Assembly (NCBI RefSeq): GCF_016598615.1
Contig: NZ_CP066831.1
Span: forward strand, 6,014,001 to 6,078,000
Length of the DNA: 64,000 nt
Origin: Streptomyces liliifuscus
GTDB lineage: Bacteria > Actinomycetota > Actinomycetes > Streptomycetales > Streptomycetaceae
Direction of reading: 5' to 3'
In this document: piece after piece, positions 58,443-64,000 of the stretch
How the letters are laid out: every line of letters starts with the position of its first letter
How positions within the stretch are numbered: the first letter of the stretch is position 1
Program-made: the position numbers and the translations under genes
The notes under the pieces: model-generated
Databases searched by the model: none
What the model was told of the DNA's origin: nothing
What the model saw: only the letters and a program-made list of their open reading frames with translations

Positions 58443-60332
58443 TTACGCCGCTCGTGCGTTTCGTTTTGTCACGGCGTGGGCGCAGGGGCGCGGGGCCGGG
58501 GCGCGGCGGCGCAGGAGGCCGGGGAGGGCGAGGTTCACGAAGCCCTCGGCCTGCATGGCGGCGAAGCCGATGCGGGGGAGGTCGCGGGAGGAGCGGTAGA
58601 CGACGAAACGAGGCTCCCAGTAGGGGCGGAACTTCGCGTTGAACTTGTAGAGCGACTCGATCTGGAACCAGCGGGAGAGGAACACCAGCAGACCGCGCCA
58701 GGCCCGCAGGACGGGTCCTGCGCCGATCTTCTCGCCGCGGGCCAGGGCCGAGCGGAACATCGCGAAGTTCAGGGAGACCCGGGCGACGCCCAGACGGGGA
58801 GCCGCCTGGAGGGCCGCCACGATGAGGAGTTCGTTCATGCCGGGGTCCGCCGAGCGGTCACGGCGCATGAGGTCGAGGGAGACCCCGTCCGTGCCCCAGG
58901 GGACGAAGTGGAGCACGGCCTTCAGATCGCCGTACGGGCCCGGATCGGTGTCTTCCTTGTGGGCCGTCGCGATGAGACAGTCGCCGTCCTCGGGGTCGCC
59001 GATGCGGCCGAGCGCCATGGAGAAGCCGCGCTCGGTGTCCGTGCCGCGCCAGGCCTCCGCGGCGCGCCGGATCCGGTCCAGCTCCCCCTCGCTCAGGTCA
59101 CGGATGCGCCGTACGCGGGTCTCGTAACCGGCTCGCTCGATGCGCTTCACCATCTGGCGTACGTTCCGCATCGCGCGTCCGGCCAGGGAGAAATCCGCGA
59201 CCTTCACCACCGCCTCGTCGCCCAGTTCGAGGGCGTCGAGGCCGGTCTCGCGGGTCCAGACCTCGCCGCCCGTCTCGGAGCAGCCCATGACGGCGGGCGT
59301 CCATGAGTGGGCCTTCGCCTCGTCCATGAAGCGTTCGATCGCGCCGGGCCAGGCCTCGACGTCCCCGATCGGGTCGCCGCTGGCGAGCATCACCCCGGAG
59401 ACGACGCGGTAGGTCACCGCCGCCTTGCCGCTCGGCGAGAAGACGACCGCCTTGTCGCGGCGGAGCGCGAAGTGGCCGAGGGAATCGCGGCCGCCGTGCT
59501 TCTCCAGGAGGGCCCGCAGCCGTGTCTCGTCGTCCTCCGTCAGGCGTGCGGCCGGGTGTTCCGGGCGGAAGGCCAGATAGATGGTGGTCACGGCGGTCAA
59601 TAGGCCGAGCGCACCGAGGGAGAAGGCCACGGTCCAGGACGTGTTGCCCTGGTAGTCGACCGGCCCCTCGAAGCCGAACAGGCCGTACAGCACATGGCTG
59701 ATGCGGTCGGCGATGCTCGGGTTTCCGACCATCCGGTTGGGGTGGACGCTGACGATGACCAGGCCGAGCAGGAGTGAACCCGCGCCCATCAGGACGAAGT
59801 TGGCGAGGGCCCGCCAGCGGCTGCGCGGGTCGGGCAGCGCCTCGAACTCGCTCCGGTGGCGCAGCAGCGGGGCGAGCAGCGCCAGCGAGATGAGGACCCC
59901 GATGAGCGAGTGCCGGTAGGTGAACTGGGCGAGGGCGCCCGCCGGGAGCAGGATCACGGCCGCCCGCCACGCCCGCCGCTTGCGTCGGCGCAGACCGTGC
60001 GCGAGGAGCAGCAGCAGGACGCCCGCGCTGAGGGACAGGGCGGCCGCGAACGGACCGAACGCGCCCGGCAGCACCTCGGCGAGCGTGTGCATACGGCTGT
60101 TGCGGAAGCGCGGGAAGACACCCGCCGCGATGTCCAGAAGCCCTACGAGCGTGCAGGCCCTGGCGACCAGGGCGGGAACGGCCTCGGGGCGCGGACCGCG
60201 GAGTACGCCCCGCAGTCGGCCCGTTCGAGCCGGAACCTCGCCCGACATTTCCCCATCTATCCTGACAGACATCGCATCCCGTAGTTCCGCGAGAGACCTT
60301 GAATCCGGTGCCAATCCGGCATCCGGCGACAT
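58443..60332 (-). CDS. MprF-like phosphatidylglycerol lysyltransferase-domain protein
   Basis: About 629 residues. N-terminal half has about six TM segments (from VGLLDIAAGVFP through TAVTTIYLAF). C-terminal half is the DUF2156/LPG-synthase acyltransferase fold (residues about 320-600: RDSLGHFALRRDKAVVFSPSG, FMDEAKAHSWTPAVMG, LFSRW-like end). MprF homologues put aminoacyl groups on phosphatidylglycerol and lower cationic-peptide sensitivity. The start is uncertain: ATG 60332 has AGAGGG; 60272 and 60248 are also possible. Divergent from an esterase gene. Confidence 0.85.
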   Translation of the reverse strand: MSPDAGLAPDSRSLAELRDAMSVRIDGEMSGEVPARTGRLRGVLRGPRPEAVPALVARACTLVGLLDIAAGVFPRFRNSRMHTLAEVLPGAFGPFAAALSLSAGVLLLLLAHGLRRRKRRAWRAAVILLPAGALAQFTYRHSLIGVLISLALLAPLLRHRSEFEALPDPRSRWRALANFVLMGAGSLLLGLVIVSVHPNRMVGNPSIADRISHVLYGLFGFEGPVDYQGNTSWTVAFSLGALGLLTAVTTIYLAFRPEHPAARLTEDDETRLRALLEKHGGRDSLGHFALRRDKAVVFSPSGKAAVTYRVVSGVMLASGDPIGDVEAWPGAIERFMDEAKAHSWTPAVMGCSETGGEVWTRETGLDALELGDEAVVKVADFSLAGRAMRNVRQMVKRIERAGYETRVRRIRDLSEGELDRIRRAAEAWRGTDTERGFSMALGRIGDPEDGDCLIATAHKEDTDPGPYGDLKAVLHFVPWGTDGVSLDLMRRDRSADPGMNELLIVAALQAAPRLGVARVSLNFAMFRSALARGEKIGAGPVLRAWRGLLVFLSRWFQIESLYKFNAKFRPYWEPRFVVYRSSRDLPRIGFAAMQAEGFVNLALPGLLRRRAPAPRPCAHAVTKRNARAA

Positions 60333-60475
60333 TGCGCCCTCTAGGACGGTGTCTTGGGGAGACAGGTTCACTCCGCATCGGAAAACCGTTTCAAAGGGCA
60401 AGGAAAGACCGGGGCAAGGCGCCGTGAAGGAAGCGGCGCCCGTCACCGGCCGGAAAGCGCAGGCAGGAACAGCTC

Positions 60476-61600
60476 ATGGGTCTCACGAGCAACAAGGTGC
60501 TGGCATTCGCGGTCCTCTTCGCGGTGCTGCTGTTCGTCGGCACGGTGTGGTGGTGGCCGCGGCTCGCGCGTCGCAACTGGCGTGCCGTGTCCGGGCGGAT
60601 CGGCCTCCTGCTGGCCACCCAGGTCGCGATCTTCGCGTCGATCGGCCTCGGCGCCAATCAGGCCTTCGGGTTCTACGCCAGCTGGGCCGATCTCCTCGGC
60701 CGGGAGTCGGGGCAGGGCATCGTGGTCGACCATGACGCCGGAGGCGCGAACGGCCCGCTCCAGGTGGTCGACACACGACAGGTGAACGTCTCCGGCGGAA
60801 CGCGGCCGCAGATCGGCGGGCAGATCCAGAAGGTCGACATCGTGGGCCGGCGGACCCATATCGCGTCTCCCGCGTACGTCTATCTGCCGCCGGAGTACTT
60901 CCAACCGCAGTACCGCACCCGTACGTTCCCCGCGGCTGTCGTACTGACCGGCTATCCGGGCACAGCCGAAGCGCTCATCAAGGGCCTGCACTATCCGCAG
61001 ACGGCGCACCGGCTGGCGAAGAACGGCACGATGCAGCCGATGATCCTGGTCATGATGCGGCCGACCGTCGCGCCGCCCCGCGACACGGAATGCGTGGACG
61101 TTCCCGGCGGCCCGAAGACCGAGTCGTTCTTCGCCAAGGACCTGCCCGACGCGGTATCGCACCACTACAGGGTGGGCAAAAAGCCCGGGAGCTGGGGAAT
61201 CGTCGGCGATTCAACGGGCGGATACTGCGCGCTGAAGCTCGCGATGCACCACCCGGGGACATACGCCGCCGGGGCCGGCCTTTCCCCCTACTACAGGGCG
61301 CCGAGCGACCCCACGACAGGCGATCTCTTCCACGGGGACGAGGAGTTGAAGAACCGCGCCGACCTGATGTGGTACCTGAAGCACAGGCCCGCGCCCGACA
61401 CCTCACTGCTCGTCAGCAGCAGCAGGAACGGCGAGAGCAACTACCAGGAGACGCTGCGGTTCATCGACCTGGTGCAGGCGAAGAAGCCGACCCGGATCTC
61501 GTCGATCATCCTCGACAGCGGAGGGCACAACTTCAACACCTGGCGGCGCGAGATCCCGGCGACCCTGCAGTGGCTCAGCGGACGGCTGAGCGACCGCTGA
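60476..61600 (+). CDS. Membrane-anchored esterase (EstD/antigen 85-like)
   Basis: 374 residues. Two N-terminal hydrophobic segments (about 8-28 and 42-62), then an alpha/beta hydrolase of the PF00756 type: YVYLPPEYFQPQYRT, nucleophile GDSTGGYCALK, GAGLSPYYRAP, and His in DSGGHNFNTWRREI. It acts outside the membrane. Antigen 85-like enzymes transfer or hydrolyse acyl esters. Its divergent position to the MprF-like gene suggests the same lipid target, which is inference. Confidence 0.85.
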   Translation: MGLTSNKVLAFAVLFAVLLFVGTVWWWPRLARRNWRAVSGRIGLLLATQVAIFASIGLGANQAFGFYASWADLLGRESGQGIVVDHDAGGANGPLQVVDTRQVNVSGGTRPQIGGQIQKVDIVGRRTHIASPAYVYLPPEYFQPQYRTRTFPAAVVLTGYPGTAEALIKGLHYPQTAHRLAKNGTMQPMILVMMRPTVAPPRDTECVDVPGGPKTESFFAKDLPDAVSHHYRVGKKPGSWGIVGDSTGGYCALKLAMHHPGTYAAGAGLSPYYRAPSDPTTGDLFHGDEELKNRADLMWYLKHRPAPDTSLLVSSSRNGESNYQETLRFIDLVQAKKPTRISSIILDSGGHNFNTWRREIPATLQWLSGRLSDR

Positions 61601-61858
61601 CGGTCTTTTCCCGGGCGGCATTCTTTCCCACTCGGAATTCCGCAATCCACAGGAGAAGGGTCGATTCGGGAGAAGGTCGATCAAGAAACAGCGGCCGTGC
61701 AGTGGCAGTTGGGGCGGTCGTTGAGGGACCGAAGTCGTGGTCGTCGAGCGGCCGGTGCGGAGATTGCCCGGTGATGGTGCGGTGAGAAGGTCTCGGTGTG
61801 GCTGTGTTTTTGCCCCGCGGGGCACCACGATTCGCCTACGCGCGGTAAGTTTCTGGCC

Positions 61859-63733
61859 ATGCCACGAGGACGTCACCGCCATTCCCCACCTCTGCACCGG
61901 CTGTTGCCCCCCTCGGCGATCGCAGGCGTCTCCGCCGTCTGCGCCGCGGGGCCATGGCTGTTCTCCGAAACGTTGGTGCTCCGAGGGCTGGCCGCGGGTG
62001 CCGCGGCGACGGCTGTCGCGGGCGCGGTCGTCATGCGCCGCTGGGACGCGGCGGCGGGCAAACGGGTCGCGGACCTCACGCGTGCGCGTGCGAGCGACGA
62101 GTGGCGTCACGAGGAGCGGGCCGCCGAGCTGGAGACAGATCTCGACGAGTCGCGCGAGCTGCGCACCAAGCTGGAGCAGCGGCTCCGTTCGAAGCGTGCC
62201 GAGCTGCAGGGGCTGCGCAACGAACACGCCGCGCTGCTGCGGCGGTACGCCACGGCGGAGACCGAGCGTGCCACCGCGCTGGAGGGCCGCCGGCTCCTTG
62301 AGATAGAGGCGACGGCTCCGGCCCGGGTGGCATTGCCCGCGGCCTCCATACCGCCGGGCTCCGAGGAGACGGCAGCCGCCTCTGCCCAGGACGCCGTTCC
62401 GGAGGCGACCGCGGCCACGGTCCAGGCCGCCCTCGCGGCGTCCGCGGCGGCCTCGGTCCTCTACGTGAAGGCCAACGCGGCGCTGGACCGGCTCGCGAAG
62501 ACCGCGGTCGTCGAGACGGCCGACGCGACCGACGTGACCGATGAGGCCGAGGGCGCGGGTTCTGCGGGCGACTCCGCGGACGATGTGTCCGAGGACGGTG
62601 TGCTTGACGAGGACGTGACGGCCGAGGATGTGACGGTCGACTCCACGACGGATTCGGCGACGGACGACCCCTCTGCGGCCGAGTCCGAGACCGCGATCGA
62701 GACCGCGATCGAGACCGAGGGCACCGCCCCCGAGGCGGTCGATTCAGACGCCGTCTCCGATTCCGCCTCCGTCGAGGACGGTTCGGCTCAGGGCGACACC
62801 GCGACGGACGGCCCCGTCCAGGACATCCCGGCCCCGAGCCCCTCCCCGAAGGGCGGCCCGGTCAAGCGGGCCACCACGAAGGGCGGTGGCCCCAAGGGTT
62901 CGCCCTCGCCGGGAGGCCCCGGCAAGCGGGCGCCCCGGCCGAACGGTTCCCCGAACGGCTCCGCCAAGGGCGCCTCCGCGGCGGGCAGCACCGTAACGGG
63001 TGCCCCCGCCAAGGGTGACGCCGGGCAGGAGGGCGAGACGCGGGGGAAGTCCGAGGCGGTCGGCGGTCATGAGCGCACGGCCGCCGCGACCGCACCGATA
63101 TCCGCGAGGCCCGCGCAGGCCACGCAAGCCGCGGAGTCCGTACGGCCGCACGCGCAGGCCACCGCGACCGACGTGACGCCCCAGCGGTCCACGGAGACCG
63201 ACACGACCACGGCCCCCCGGCGGTCCACGGCGATCGACGTGACGCCCCTGCAGTCCACGGCGACCCGTACGGCGCCCGCTCCCGAGCCGTCGACGGGCAC
63301 CGCCCTCGCACGGCCCACCCCGTCCGCGGTGGCCCGTGTGCGGCGGCGTCCCGAGACCGGGGCGACGACCCACTCCCCGACGAGCGCGGACGCTCTCACC
63401 CCCGCCGCGCGGCCCTCGCAGCCCTCCGGGCACTTCACCGTGCCCACGGCCGTCGCGGTCGCGCCGACCTCGCCCGCGCGACGCCCCTCCGTGGAGGGCG
63501 GGTTCGACTTCTTCGGTACGCAGAAGGGCGCGGAGGCGCTGGAGGCCGTACAGAACGAGGACCTCGCCGACGTGGTGGGCCAGGAGGCGCTCGCGCTCCA
63601 CAAGGCCGAGTCCGAGTCCGAGTTCAAGCCGGTGAGCGAGGAGTCCCGCGGTGTCGGCCAGGTCATCGACCTGACCGCGCACGACGAGACGGAGCAGATC
63701 GACCTGGCGGAGCTGCGCAGCGCGGTTTCGTAG
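61859..63733 (+). CDS. Uncharacterised membrane protein with coiled coil and disordered region
   Basis: 624 residues; not recognised. ATG at 61859; a TAAGTT (61846-61851) ends 7 nt before it and no Shine-Dalgarno sequence is visible. Two hydrophobic segments (about 17-35 and 40-58), a basic/acidic coiled coil (about 68-135), then 400 residues of Ala/Thr/Pro/Ser/Glu-rich low complexity with short repeats (QSTA/RSTA). The last 80 residues are distinct and charged (GGFDFFGTQKGAEALEAVQ, GQEALALHKAESESEF, IDLTAHDETEQIDLAEL) and look like a conserved binding module. Possibly a cell-envelope or division-linked scaffold. Confidence 0.7.
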   Translation: MPRGRHRHSPPLHRLLPPSAIAGVSAVCAAGPWLFSETLVLRGLAAGAAATAVAGAVVMRRWDAAAGKRVADLTRARASDEWRHEERAAELETDLDESRELRTKLEQRLRSKRAELQGLRNEHAALLRRYATAETERATALEGRRLLEIEATAPARVALPAASIPPGSEETAAASAQDAVPEATAATVQAALAASAAASVLYVKANAALDRLAKTAVVETADATDVTDEAEGAGSAGDSADDVSEDGVLDEDVTAEDVTVDSTTDSATDDPSAAESETAIETAIETEGTAPEAVDSDAVSDSASVEDGSAQGDTATDGPVQDIPAPSPSPKGGPVKRATTKGGGPKGSPSPGGPGKRAPRPNGSPNGSAKGASAAGSTVTGAPAKGDAGQEGETRGKSEAVGGHERTAAATAPISARPAQATQAAESVRPHAQATATDVTPQRSTETDTTTAPRRSTAIDVTPLQSTATRTAPAPEPSTGTALARPTPSAVARVRRRPETGATTHSPTSADALTPAARPSQPSGHFTVPTAVAVAPTSPARRPSVEGGFDFFGTQKGAEALEAVQNEDLADVVGQEALALHKAESESEFKPVSEESRGVGQVIDLTAHDETEQIDLAELRSAVS

Positions 63734-63763
63734 AACCCGAAGCACCCGTAGAACCGAACGTGA

Positions 63764-63794
63764 TGAGGGCAGTGGCAACCCGCCACTGCCCTCA
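63764..63794. terminator. Bidirectional terminator
   Basis: A perfect 13-bp stem (TGAGGGCAGTGGC and complement) with a 5-nt loop between the convergent genes ending at 63733 and 63810. Confidence 0.8.
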
Positions 63795-63809
63795 CGCCGT
63801 TCGCGGCTC

Positions 63810-64000
63810 TCAGGCCATCCACCGGTCCGGCCGGGCCTCCCGCCGCCCCGTGCGCGACCGGTCCGCCTGGCCGTACAGCAGCTCCGCCGCCTCGGAGGCG
63901 TCCCGCAGCCGGGCCGTCACGGTCTTGTTGGCGCCGGTGTCCACACGGACGTCGGCCAGCCCCTTGCGGCGCTGCCACGGCCCCTGCTCCAGGCGCACGC
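63810..64000 (-). CDS. C-terminus of a probable PH (YdbT-like) domain protein, truncated by the window
   Basis: The frame is open to the window edge, so only the last about 63 residues are seen. RVRLEQGPWQRRKGLADVRV and VTARLRDASEAAELLYGQ resemble the end of a bPH2/YdbT domain, common in pairs in Streptomyces. The family is membrane-associated, of unknown function. The GTG at 63998 is probably internal. Confidence 0.7.
   Translation of the reverse strand, partial: VRLEQGPWQRRKGLADVRVDTGANKTVTARLRDASEAAELLYGQADRSRTGRREARPDRWMA

Noticed and set aside
1..64000. tRNA, rRNA, insertion sequences, integrase or attachment sites
   Set aside because: No such sequence was recognised by eye. tRNAscan and ISfinder searches would be decisive; I could not run them.

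Overview
The window is high-GC actinobacterial chromosome, almost certainly Streptomyces. Supporting signs are GTG/TTG starts, dense overlapping operons, a SARP/AfsR-type regulator, TipA, a DUF397/XRE/anti-sigma-like ATPase cluster, and several copies of a GC-rich repeat that I know from Streptomyces genomes. From memory, the order of the core genes (tilS-hpt-ftsH-folE-folP-folB-folK, ppa-dacB, tipA, the C-minus ribosomal protein cluster) resembles the central chromosome of S. coelicolor. I could not check this by alignment.

Layout. 1-7967 is the end of a nonribosomal peptide locus: a luciferase-like monooxygenase/C/PCP/C protein cut by the window edge, an M18 aminopeptidase overlapping it, a type II thioesterase whose nucleophile is Cys instead of Ser, and a stand-alone A-PCP protein. 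8099-13733 holds a large secreted alpha/beta hydrolase, an M56 membrane peptidase, a DUF3052 protein and a GT2 glycosyltransferase. 13976-18070 is a 1364-residue SARP-NB-ARC-TPR regulator with a 108-bp tandem repeat in its linker. 18123-25554 has a small family-A DNA polymerase, a ClpN-HTH protein with two perfect operators on its promoter, a DUF2786 protein, a FUSC exporter and two lipoproteins.

25747-28354 is a zinc-starvation island: C-minus S14 and L28 on one strand, and L33, L31 type B, a CobW-like protein and S18 on the other, around a probable Zur box. 28689-30736 is a WhiJ-type cluster of three genes; a nearly identical 28-bp element precedes both the DUF397 gene and the ATPase gene. 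30842-35805 has an aldehyde dehydrogenase, an FAD monooxygenase and, facing away from it, a fusion of a squalene/phytoene-synthase-like domain with a cis-prenyltransferase. This is the best candidate for an undescribed pathway. 35938-39080 has DinB and a PadR-controlled DrrAB-type ABC exporter. 39355-46467 has a BNR lipoprotein, glutamate decarboxylase, TipA with its classic promoter, a YbjQ protein, DedA and a ThrE-type exporter.

46573-58171 is housekeeping: ppa, dacB, a zinc metalloprotease, tilS, hpt, ftsH, folE, and an opposing folP-NTF2-folB-folK-DUF3180 series. 58443-64000 has an MprF-like protein divergent from an esterase, a low-complexity membrane protein, and the C-terminus of a probable PH-domain protein.

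I saw no tRNA, rRNA, CRISPR array, insertion sequence, integrase or replication origin. Several genes (ClpN-HTH, rpmG, padR, FUSC, the metalloprotease) have a -10 hexamer 6-7 nt before the start codon and no Shine-Dalgarno sequence, so they are probably leaderless.
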